DNA from: an uncultured Collinsella sp.
GTDB taxonomy: Bacteria > Actinomycetota > Coriobacteriia > Coriobacteriales > Coriobacteriaceae
Length of the DNA stretch: 15,312 bases
Assembly: GCA_958405195.1 (NCBI GenBank)
Contig: CATYDM010000048.1
Location: 1-15,312, forward strand
Direction: 5' to 3'
The notes under the pieces are model-generated. The model was not told the DNA's origin and ran no database searches. It saw only the letters and a program-made list of their open reading frames with translations. The translations under genes and the position numbers were made by a program. Positions 7,586-14,239 of the stretch are shown one piece after another (position 1 is the stretch's first letter; each line of letters starts with the position of its first letter).

Positions 7586-8683
7586 ATGTCCTCGACCTTT
7601 GGCAACGTCTTGCATCTAAGTATTTTTGGTCAGTCGCACTCCCCCGCTATCGGCTGCTCGCTCGATGGCATTCCGGCAGGCATCGCCGTCGACCTGGAGC
7701 AGCTCCAAGCCTTTTTGGACCGTCGCGCCCCTGGCCGTGACGAGACCGCAACCAAGCGCCGCGAGGCCGACGCCGCCCACATTATCGCTGGCATAGTTGA
7801 TGGGCACACCACCGGCGCACCCATCGCCGCGATCATCGAGAACACCAACACGCGCTCCAAGGACTACTCCGAGCTGCGCCGCAAGCCCCGCCCGGGTCAT
7901 GCGGACTTTCCGGCACGCGTGAAGTACCACAACATGCACGACGTCGCCGGCGGCGGACACTTCTCCGGCCGCCTGACAGCCCCCTTATGCATCGCGGGTG
8001 GCATCGCGCTGCAGGCGCTCGAGGCCCGCGGCATTATCGTGATGGCGCACGTAGCGCAGATCGGTGGCATCTCCGATCTGCCCATGGACGACATGGTCTA
8101 TCGCGAGGCCGACCGCAAGGCGATCCTTTCGAACGACCTGCCGTGCATTGACGCCGCGGCTGGCGGTCGCATGCGCGAAGAGATTCTGGCCGCGCGCGAC
8201 GAGCTCGACAGCATTGGCGGCATCGTGGAGTGCGGTATCTACGGCCTGCCCGCGGGCATCGGCGACCCCATGTTCGACGGCATCGAGAACCGCATCGCGC
8301 AGATCGCGTTTGGTATCCCCGCCGTGAAGGGCGTGGAGTTTGGCATGGGCTTTGCCGTGGCCGCCATGCGCGGCAGCGAGAACAACGATCCGTATCGCAT
8401 CGACGCCGAGACCGGCAAGATCGAGGTCGAGTCCAATAATGCCGGCGGCATCCTGGGCGGCATTTCAACCGGCGCGCCCGTCATGTGGCGAATGGCCGTA
8501 AAGCCCACGCCCTCCATTGGCCGCGAGCAGCAAACGGTAGACATGGACGCTATGGAAAATGCCGAGCTCTCGGTCCACGGCCGCCACGACCCCTGCATCG
8601 TCCCGCGCGCCGTACCCGTAGCCGAGGCAGCCGCCGCCCTCGCCATCTGGGACGCTCTCCTCGAGGACGCCGCCCAGCTCTAA
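7586..8683 (+). CDS. aroC: Chorismate synthase
   Basis: Seventh pathway step: removes phosphate from EPSP by anti-1,4-elimination to give chorismate, needing reduced FMN. The 365-residue length is normal. Signature segments: FGQSHSPAIG near the N-terminus with the conserved His18, RPGHADF, SGRLTAP, SNNAGGILGGISTG and GRHDPCIVPRA near the C-terminus. The ATG at 7586 follows aroA by 1 nt and has a strong GAGGAGGA 6 nt upstream, inside the aroA end. Being stop-to-start linked, aroA and aroC are very likely translated together. Confidence 0.97.
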   Translation: MSSTFGNVLHLSIFGQSHSPAIGCSLDGIPAGIAVDLEQLQAFLDRRAPGRDETATKRREADAAHIIAGIVDGHTTGAPIAAIIENTNTRSKDYSELRRKPRPGHADFPARVKYHNMHDVAGGGHFSGRLTAPLCIAGGIALQALEARGIIVMAHVAQIGGISDLPMDDMVYREADRKAILSNDLPCIDAAAGGRMREEILAARDELDSIGGIVECGIYGLPAGIGDPMFDGIENRIAQIAFGIPAVKGVEFGMGFAVAAMRGSENNDPYRIDAETGKIEVESNNAGGILGGISTGAPVMWRMAVKPTPSIGREQQTVDMDAMENAELSVHGRHDPCIVPRAVPVAEAAAALAIWDALLEDAAQL

Positions 8684-8693
8684 CCCGACTCAC

Positions 8694-8714
8694 CTGGGTT
8701 GCCTGTCAACTCAG
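8694..8714 (+). other. Intercistronic hairpin between aroC and pheA
   Basis: An 8-bp stem with one G-T pair (8694-8701 with 8707-8714) and a 5-nt loop lies in the 53-nt gap between aroC and pheA. There is no T-run after it, so it is unlikely to be a terminator. It could be an mRNA-stabilising or processing element. It is the second-largest gap in the operon. Confidence 0.35.
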
Positions 8715-8736
8715 CCGTAACGTGAAAGGGGCCTCC

Positions 8737-9882
8737 ATGGACCTTGCTGACATCCGCCAGGCCATCGATGGCATCGACGCCACGCTCCTCAACAGCTTTG
8801 TCGAGCGCATGGACATTGCCACCGAGGTCGCCAAGTCAAAAATCGAGATGGGCAAGGCCGTCTTCGACCCCGCCCGCGAGCGCTCCAAACTCAACAACCT
8901 CGCCGGCCGCGCACCCGAGCGCTACGAGGCCCAGACCATCGCCCTGTTCCGTCTCCTCATGAGCATGAGCAAGGCCGAGCAGCAGCGCTACATCAACGAG
9001 CTCAAGGGCATCACCGTCTCGCAAAAGGCCCACGCCACGGCTGCAGCGTCCGACACGCCCTTCCCTCAAACGGCCACCGTCGCCTGCCAGGGCGTGGAAG
9101 GTGCCTATAGCCAGATAGCCGCGTGCAAGCTCTTCGACGTACCCGACATCGCGTTCTTCGAGACCTTCGAAGGCGTCATGCGCGCCGTGCGCGACGGGTT
9201 CTGCGAGTTTGGCGTGCTGCCCATCGAGAACTCCACCGCCGGCTCGGTCAACGCCGTCTACGACTTGCTCGCCCAGTTCGACTTCCTCATCGTGCGTTCG
9301 CTCCGGCTCAAGATCGATCACAACCTGCTCGTCAAGCCCGGCACCAAGCTCGCGGACATACGCGAGGTCTACAGCCACGGTCAGGCCATCGCGCAGTGCG
9401 CCAGGTTTATCGAGGCGCACGGCCTGCACGCCACCAAGTACCCCAACACGGCGATGTCGGCCGAAATGGTCGCCAACTCCGAGCGCACCGATGTTGCCGC
9501 CATCGCATCGCGCAGCTGCGCAGCACTCTATGGCTTGGAGGTGCTGGAGTCCAACATCCAGGACTCGGACAACAACTACACGCGCTTTGTCGTCATCAGC
9601 CGCGAGCCGCGCGTCTACCCCGGCGCCAACCGCACCTCGCTCATGATCGCCACGGTCAACGAGCCGGGCGCGCTCTATCGCGTACTCGAGCGCTTCTATG
9701 CGCTCAATATCAACCTCATCAAGCTCGAGAGCCGCCCCATCCCCGGCCGCGACTTTGAGTTTATGTTCTACTTTGATCTGGACTGCCCCTTTGGCAGCAA
9801 GGCCCTCGACGACCTGCTCGATTCCATCGACGACGTGTGCGAGAGCTTCACCTACTTTGGCAGTTACACGGAGGTGCTCTAG
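8737..9882 (+). CDS. pheA: Bifunctional chorismate mutase / prephenate dehydratase (P-protein)
   Basis: Converts chorismate to prephenate and then to phenylpyruvate, the precursor of phenylalanine. The 381-residue protein has three parts. An AroQ-type helical chorismate mutase (about 1-90) carries the IRQAIDGID start and K35. A prephenate dehydratase domain starts at about 112 with GVEGAYSQIA, GVLPIENSTAGSV and the catalytic TRF at 282-284. A C-terminal ACT domain (about 298-381) carries GAL and ESRP (331-334), the Phe-binding motifs of feedback-inhibited P-proteins. Allosteric inhibition by Phe is therefore expected. The ATG at 8737 is chosen over longer frames because homology begins there and GAAAGGGG lies just upstream. 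It ends exactly where aroE-aroK begins. Confidence 0.95.
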   Translation: MDLADIRQAIDGIDATLLNSFVERMDIATEVAKSKIEMGKAVFDPARERSKLNNLAGRAPERYEAQTIALFRLLMSMSKAEQQRYINELKGITVSQKAHATAAASDTPFPQTATVACQGVEGAYSQIAACKLFDVPDIAFFETFEGVMRAVRDGFCEFGVLPIENSTAGSVNAVYDLLAQFDFLIVRSLRLKIDHNLLVKPGTKLADIREVYSHGQAIAQCARFIEAHGLHATKYPNTAMSAEMVANSERTDVAAIASRSCAALYGLEVLESNIQDSDNNYTRFVVISREPRVYPGANRTSLMIATVNEPGALYRVLERFYALNINLIKLESRPIPGRDFEFMFYFDLDCPFGSKALDDLLDSIDDVCESFTYFGSYTEVL

Positions 9883-11133
9883 ATGACCGATGCCGCCGCA
9901 ACCCGCCCCTACGGCGTGCTGGGCCGCGTGCTGGGCCACAGCTACACCCCGACCATCTACAAAGAGCTCGCTGGGCTCGAGTACGTGCGATTTGAGCGCG
10001 AGCCCGAGGACCTCGCGGCCTTTATGACCGGCAACGAGTGGGAAGGCACCAACGTGACCATCCCCTACAAACGCGCCGTCATGGAGTACCTGGACGAGCT
10101 GAGCCCACTCGCCGAACGCATGGGAAACGTCAACACCATCACGCGCCTGCCCGACGGCCGCCTGCGCGGCGACAACACCGACTACTTTGGTTTTCAGTGC
10201 CTGGTCGAGGAGCTGGGGGTTGATGTTGCCGGCAAGAAGGCTCTCGTGCTCGGAGCCACCGGCGGCGCGGGCACTACGGCCAGTATGGTGCTCGGCGATC
10301 TGGACGCCACAGTCGTGCCCGTGGGCCGCACGAGCGAGGTCAACTACGGCAACATCGCGCAGCAGTCCGACGCCGCCCTACTCGTCAACTGCACGCCCGC
10401 CGGCATGTTCCCCCATTGCCCCGACGCGCCTTGCACGCTCGAAGGGCTCGATGCGCTCGAGGGCGTTATCGACATTGTCTACAACCCCGCTCGCACGGGC
10501 CTGATGCTCGAAGCCGAACGCCGCGGCATCCCCTGCATCGGTGGCCTGCTCATGCTCGTGGCACAGGCGGCACAGGCCGTCGAGCGCTATACCGGCCAGG
10601 CCACCCCGCGCGAGCGCATCCTGGGCGTAACGGAGCGCCTGTCGCGCCGCGAACAGAACATCGCGCTGATCGGCATGCCGGGCTCGGGCAAGACCCGCGT
10701 GGGTGAGCAGATTGCCCTGCTCACGGGTCGCGAGCACATCGACTTGGATTACGCGCTCGAGGAGCGTCTGGGCATGCCCTGTGCCGACTTTATCGTCGAG
10801 CGCGGCGAGGTGGCCTTCCGTGAGCAGGAGACGGCGGCTCTGTCCGACATCTCCAAGCGCAGCGGCCTGGTGCTCTCAACCGGCGGCGGCGTGGTCACGC
10901 GTGACGAGAACTATCCGCTGCTGCACCAGAACAGCCAAATCGTGATGCTCAACCGCAAGCTCGACGAGCTAGCCCACAAGGGACGCCCCATCACCGCCCG
11001 CGACGGTATCGACAAGCTAGCCGAGCAGCGCATGCCGCGCTACCGCGCCTGGGCCGACTACATCATCGACTCACGCGACTGCGCCGCCAACACCGCCCAA
11101 GCCCTCCTCGACACCCTCCCACCCGCTCTCTAA
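9883..11133 (+). CDS. aroE-aroK: Fused shikimate dehydrogenase - shikimate kinase
   Basis: One 416-residue polypeptide appears to carry steps four and five: reduction of 3-dehydroshikimate with NADPH, then phosphorylation of shikimate with ATP. N-terminal AroE part (about 1-250): GHSYTP shikimate-binding segment, NVTIPYK with catalytic Lys63, DNTD at 97-100 with conserved Asp100, and the nucleotide loop GATGGAG at 124-130. C-terminal AroK part (about 258-416): P-loop GMPGSGKT at 264-271, DLD, REQE, STGGGVV and KGRPI. Both halves look intact, and no stop or internal start with a good RBS separates them. The start ATG at 9883 directly abuts the pheA stop, with GGAGGTG 6 nt upstream. The kinase half might in principle be misread as a separate gene, but the frame is continuous. 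Confidence 0.95.
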   Translation: MTDAAATRPYGVLGRVLGHSYTPTIYKELAGLEYVRFEREPEDLAAFMTGNEWEGTNVTIPYKRAVMEYLDELSPLAERMGNVNTITRLPDGRLRGDNTDYFGFQCLVEELGVDVAGKKALVLGATGGAGTTASMVLGDLDATVVPVGRTSEVNYGNIAQQSDAALLVNCTPAGMFPHCPDAPCTLEGLDALEGVIDIVYNPARTGLMLEAERRGIPCIGGLLMLVAQAAQAVERYTGQATPRERILGVTERLSRREQNIALIGMPGSGKTRVGEQIALLTGREHIDLDYALEERLGMPCADFIVERGEVAFREQETAALSDISKRSGLVLSTGGGVVTRDENYPLLHQNSQIVMLNRKLDELAHKGRPITARDGIDKLAEQRMPRYRAWADYIIDSRDCAANTAQALLDTLPPAL

Positions 11134-11135
11134 CC

Positions 11136-11176
11136 AAAACCACCACAAAGGGGACAGACACCTTTGTGGTGGTTTT
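11136..11176 (+). terminator. Perfect 16-bp inverted repeat between aroE-aroK and aroQ
   Basis: The arms 11136-11151 and 11161-11176 are exact reverse complements around a 9-nt loop (GGACAGACA). One flank is AAAA and the other TTTT, giving the shape of a bidirectional terminator. It starts 2 nt after the aroE-aroK stop, with the aroQ RBS 12 nt beyond. It could lower aroQ expression. It could also be a dispersed extragenic repeat, because the loop and flanking bases read GGGGACAGACACC, a sequence that looks mobile or repeated rather than operon-specific. Confidence 0.6.
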
Positions 11177-11197
11177 CCATTCGCAAAGGAAGCAACC

Positions 11198-11635
11198 ATG
11201 AAAGCACTCGTCATCAACGGCCCCAACCTCAACATGCTCGGCATTCGCGAGCCGGGCATCTATGGCAGCGACAACTACGACCGCTTAGTGCAGATCTGCC
11301 AGGAAGCTGGCGCCGCACAGGGCTTCGACGAGGTCGAGGTTTTCCAGTCCAACCACGAGGGCAGCATCGTCGACAAGATCCAGGAGGCCTACGGCAAGGT
11401 CGACGGCATCGTCATCAACCCGGCCGCCTACACACATACGAGCGTGGCGATCCTCGATGCGCTCAAAGCCGTCGCCATCCCTGCCGTCGAGGTGCACATC
11501 AGCGCCGTAGAGACGCGCGAGGACTTCCGCCAGGTGAGCTACGCACGCCTAGCCTGCTTCGCCACCATTACGGGCGAAGGCCTGATGGGCTACGCCCACG
11601 CGCTGGAGCTGCTGAGGGAGCATCTCGAAAAGTAG
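11198..11635 (+). CDS. aroQ: 3-dehydroquinate dehydratase, type II
   Basis: Third shikimate-pathway step: dehydrates 3-dehydroquinate to 3-dehydroshikimate. The 145-residue size is that of the small dodecameric type II enzyme. Seen: NGPNLNMLGIREP with the active-site Asn and Arg, IYG with the catalytic-region Tyr, QSNHEGSIVDKIQEA, INPAAYTHTS, and EVHIS followed by REDFR near the end. The family usually has HISN here; this protein reads HISA. AAGGA at 11186-11190 stands 7 nt before the ATG. It completes the set of seven pathway enzymes. It lies 64 nt after aroE-aroK, behind the inverted repeat, so it may be less tightly coupled than the rest. Confidence 0.96.
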   Translation: MKALVINGPNLNMLGIREPGIYGSDNYDRLVQICQEAGAAQGFDEVEVFQSNHEGSIVDKIQEAYGKVDGIVINPAAYTHTSVAILDALKAVAIPAVEVHISAVETREDFRQVSYARLACFATITGEGLMGYAHALELLREHLEK

Positions 11636-11683
11636 CCTCGCGAGCAAATTTATCAACGCCGATCCGCGCGCCAATATAGTCAG

Positions 11684-11723
11684 TGCCGGCAGCAGTAACC
11701 TAACTGCTGCCGGCAATTTATTA
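11684..11723 (+). terminator. Terminator-like hairpin after aroQ, end of the aro operon
   Basis: A perfect 13-bp stem (11684-11696 with 11703-11715) with a 6-nt loop is followed by the A/T-rich tail ATTTATTA. The tail is a poor U-tract, but the stem is very stable and lies 48 nt past aroQ, before the change to A/T-richer accessory DNA. Confidence 0.7.
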
Positions 11724-11729
11724 CTGGCT

Positions 11730-11735
11730 TATAAT
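11730..11735 (+). promoter_or_regulatory. Possible -10 box for the DUF4869/ATPase pair
   Basis: A consensus TATAAT stands 31 nt before the ATG at 11767. The -35 region would fall inside the right arm of the preceding hairpin and has no good match. This is either a -35-poor promoter or chance. Confidence 0.35.
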
Positions 11736-11766
11736 CGTTGCAGCCACACAACGTCTGGAGACTCGC

Positions 11767-12216
11767 ATGCTCAGCATCCATCTGGGAGATTACCCCGGTT
11801 CCATCTACGACACCGAGACCTATTTTAGGAACTCATACCTGGACTCATGGTTCGAAGACCCGATGGCTGCACAGATCATTAAAAGTGTGGACGGATCAGA
11901 GTTGATCGGTCCCCACAACATCGTAAGCAAACAGTTGGGATCGATTACCCCGCTCGAACTATCTGGCGGCGTTAAGACGCTGCTGCTGGTACGCAATCTC
12001 CCAAACATGGTGTTCAACGCATCGACCTGCGGAGACAACTGCGCCCGCTGGCTACTCAAAATTGGTAAGGAGCAAGATGTCCTCGTAACCCTTTACCACA
12101 TCATGAAATTCCCTTGGAAGCGATTTGAGATCCGCATCGATAACGATGGCCGCATCGTCAGGAACATGCAGGAGTTCGTCGGAGCCACCAATGACTATTT
12201 GGATGTTGAGGAGTAA
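11767..12216 (+). CDS. DUF4869-like protein, first gene of a coupled pair
   Basis: A 149-residue soluble protein of unknown function. From memory its start (MLSIHLGDYPGSIYDTETYF), the SGGVKTLLL segment and the NASTCGDNCARWLLKI segment match a family called DUF4869, known mostly from Clostridia. No catalytic motif is evident; the Cys-Gly-Asp-Asn-Cys patch is the most striking conserved-looking element. No signal peptide or membrane segment is seen. CTGGAG at 11755-11760 serves as RBS. Its TAA stop shares one base with the ATG of the next gene (TAATG), so the two are almost certainly translated together and probably act together. The A/T-richer composition than the aro operon suggests horizontal acquisition. 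Confidence 0.85.
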   Translation: MLSIHLGDYPGSIYDTETYFRNSYLDSWFEDPMAAQIIKSVDGSELIGPHNIVSKQLGSITPLELSGGVKTLLLVRNLPNMVFNASTCGDNCARWLLKIGKEQDVLVTLYHIMKFPWKRFEIRIDNDGRIVRNMQEFVGATNDYLDVEE

Positions 12217-13217
12217 TGAGGGGAACACATACCGTTGTCGTCGAGCGCGCAAAAGTAAAGTACACGCTCACCTTTAAACGCAACATTTCCTTCATCCGCG
12301 GCAACAGCGGCACGGGCAAGACGACACTTATCTCGATGATTCGCGACTACAACGATCGAGGACAAGAAAGCGGCGTCAAGCTTAGCTGCGACGTACCCTG
12401 CGAAACGCTTTCCGGTAGGCGTTGGGAGCGCGAGCTTTCGATTATTGAAGATTCGATTGTCTTTTTGGATGAAGGTAACGAGTTTATCTACTCAAAAGAT
12501 TTCGCCAAGGCTGTTAACGGATCGTCCAACTATTTTGTTCTGATATCTCGTCGCGACGCCAACGAACTCCCGTACAGCGTCGACGAGATCCTAAAACTGG
12601 TCAACACGACGAGCAAGGTAATCAACGGACGCAAAAGCGACAAGCGTTTTTACTCGGTGACCAAGCCAATATATGATCACACGGCAAGCATGCTCTACCA
12701 GGACCTTAACGTAGGATTCGACAATCCCGACGCCGTGATTGTCGAGGATAGCAAGTCTGGGTATCAATTCTACAGCGCCCTTTGCAACCGGCTGGGGATC
12801 CCCTGCTATACCGCCACCGGCGTAGCGAATCTAAAACGAACGATTCACGAATGTCCCGAGCAAAACATCCTTGCCATTGGAGACGGAGCAGCATTCGGTC
12901 CTTATATCGAAAAGACATTGGGGCAGCGCGTTTACAAGAATGTTCGCTTGTTCCTCCCGGAGTCATTCGAGTGGACACTCCTACGCTCCGGGCTTATCCC
13001 CAGTAGCGACATTCCCAAAATCCTTGAGGATCCCTCGAGTTATATCGAAAGCCGCGATTATTTAAGCTGGGAACGATTCTTTACGGATGTGCTGGTCAAA
13101 TACTCAGCAGATACCCGCTACGCTTACAAAAAGGCACGACTTAACGAGCAGTACCTAAAGCCACAGGCAATGAGTGCAGTATCGAAAGTCTTACCAGACT
13201 GTCTGAGGATGAAATAG
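12216..13217 (+). CDS. P-loop ATPase with Toprim-like C-terminal half, partner of the DUF4869 protein
   Basis: A 333-residue protein. The N-terminal half is an ATP-binding domain: Walker A GNSGTGKT at 29-36 and a Walker B-like strand IVFLDE with Asp85-Glu86, followed by a strand YFVLISRRD at 106-114. The middle stretch (about 120-165) looks like a linker. The C-terminal half has the strand order of a Toprim or DUF4435 fold: VIVED with Glu177, then a helix, then TATGVANL (199-206), then ILAIGDGAAFG (218-228) with Asp223. Only one acidic residue is seen where Toprim nucleases carry DxD, so nuclease activity is doubtful. The ABC signature of full OLD ATPases is not visible, and the ATPase part is very short. 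The TAATG overlap with the DUF4869 gene and a GAGGAG in its end support the start. Function unknown; an OLD-like defence role is only a guess. Confidence 0.8.
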   Translation: MRGTHTVVVERAKVKYTLTFKRNISFIRGNSGTGKTTLISMIRDYNDRGQESGVKLSCDVPCETLSGRRWERELSIIEDSIVFLDEGNEFIYSKDFAKAVNGSSNYFVLISRRDANELPYSVDEILKLVNTTSKVINGRKSDKRFYSVTKPIYDHTASMLYQDLNVGFDNPDAVIVEDSKSGYQFYSALCNRLGIPCYTATGVANLKRTIHECPEQNILAIGDGAAFGPYIEKTLGQRVYKNVRLFLPESFEWTLLRSGLIPSSDIPKILEDPSSYIESRDYLSWERFFTDVLVKYSADTRYAYKKARLNEQYLKPQAMSAVSKVLPDCLRMK

Positions 13218-13259
13218 GCAGCCCCAGGCTAAATCATGCAAATAGACCCCTGTTCGAAT

Positions 13260-13303
13260 ATCGGACGCCCACAGCAAATGCCTTGCGGGCGTCCGATTTT
13301 TTT
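13260..13303 (+). terminator. Strong intrinsic terminator after the ATPase gene
   Basis: An 11-bp perfect stem (13260-13270 with 13287-13297) encloses a loop that itself can form GCAA/TTGC pairs. A run of seven T (13297-13303) follows. It ends the DUF4869/ATPase transcript and shows that the following HTH gene is a separate unit. Confidence 0.92.
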
Positions 13304-13345
13304 AATAGACAAACTCCATCAAGCACAAACAGGCAACATACCGGC

Positions 13346-13386
13346 TTTACAGACGGACTATTAGTATTAATATGGTAGGTATCCTA
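13346..13386 (+). promoter_or_regulatory. Promoter of the XRE-family gene with a small possible operator
   Basis: TTTACA at 13346-13351 and TAATAT at 13368-13373 are 16 nt apart and make a fair sigma-70 type promoter, about 27 nt from the RBS. Over the predicted start site lies the short palindrome TAGG-TAT-CCTA (13376-13386). This is a plausible but unproven site for autoregulation by the HTH protein. Confidence 0.5.
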
Positions 13387-13412
13387 TACGTTCCGGTTGG
13401 AAAGGAATAGAG

Positions 13413-14216
13413 ATGCCACCTAAGACAATTCAAGTTAGCGAAGATTTAGCAAACCAAATCAAAGCAAGGAGAGCAGAACTGGGCCTTAGCATCGAAGAAG
13501 CGGCTTCCAGAGCCGGAATCGGGGCAAAAACATGGGGTAAGTACGAGAGCGGCCAATCCATTCGAAGCGATAAGGCAACAGCCGTGTGCAAGGTACTCAA
13601 ATGGAAAAACTTCCCCGATGATTCAGCCGCAGAAACTATAAATGAGGCCACGACAAAAGAATCCTTGGCGATTGATTCGAGTCATGCCGCCTGGTCCCAA
13701 TTCTTAAAAGATGAATATGGCTATAAGGGCGCAGCGTCCTTCGCCTTTGGAACCGATATTTTGCTTGACTATATCAATAAGGATCTTGAGGACCTCTCTC
13801 ATCTTCCAAAAGGGACTCATGTAGGACAACTCCCCGATAGCTGGATGATTGATTTGCTCCCACCTCAATATCTGATGCAGTACAACTATGACTTTCTATT
13901 CAAACTTCGAGCAGATCTGATTAGTTATCGTATGCGAGCAAAACACGGACAAGACATAATGGCCCACACCGTTGCACAAGAACTGCTTGTAAGGCTTATC
14001 CGAGATGCGTCATTCGAACTCGTTTCCGACTGGGAAACCGATGAAACCGATCTCGATGAAGACGGCTATCCACGGGACTTAGGTTGGGATGAATGGCCCG
14101 AGGATATCTGTGGCGACGATGATCTCAAATTCTTTATTAATGACGACACATGGACGGAAGAAGGCAATTCATATTCGTTCGAGAACTGGTTTGAACCCCA
14201 GTTCTATCTAAGTTAA
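13413..14216 (+). CDS. XRE-family helix-turn-helix protein with uncharacterised acidic C-terminal domain
   Basis: A 267-residue cytoplasmic protein. Residues about 9-66 form a Cro/C1-type HTH: LANQIKARRAELGLSIEEAA, then SRAGIGAKTWGKYESGQSIR as turn and recognition helix. This predicts DNA binding. The remaining two thirds are not recognised. They are rich in aromatic residues (Trp, Tyr, Phe) and end in a strongly acidic stretch (DETDLDEDGY, EDICGDDD). No protease or peptidase motif of LexA/C1-type repressors or ImmA partners is visible. RBS AAAGGAA precedes the ATG at 13413 by 6 nt. It is separated from the ATPase pair by a strong terminator and its own promoter. The A/T-richer codon use marks it as accessory DNA. 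Its target could be its own promoter. Confidence 0.85.
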   Translation: MPPKTIQVSEDLANQIKARRAELGLSIEEAASRAGIGAKTWGKYESGQSIRSDKATAVCKVLKWKNFPDDSAAETINEATTKESLAIDSSHAAWSQFLKDEYGYKGAASFAFGTDILLDYINKDLEDLSHLPKGTHVGQLPDSWMIDLLPPQYLMQYNYDFLFKLRADLISYRMRAKHGQDIMAHTVAQELLVRLIRDASFELVSDWETDETDLDEDGYPRDLGWDEWPEDICGDDDLKFFINDDTWTEEGNSYSFENWFEPQFYLS

Positions 14217-14239
14217 ATAGGCAACGAACAAACGGAGCT

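Noticed and set aside
6268..7605. 445-codon open frame on the minus strand opposite aroA
   Set aside because: Same cause: GC-driven shadow of a well-supported gene, spanning almost exactly its length.
8836..9939. 367-codon minus-strand frame opposite pheA
   Set aside because: Shadow of pheA; composition is artefactual and no RBS or motif is seen.
13252..13259. GTTCGAAT, identical to a tRNA T-loop, as an attachment site or tRNA remnant next to the accessory genes
   Set aside because: No flanking stems, no acceptor arm, and eight bases can occur by chance. It does not extend to match the tRNA-Arg 3' end.
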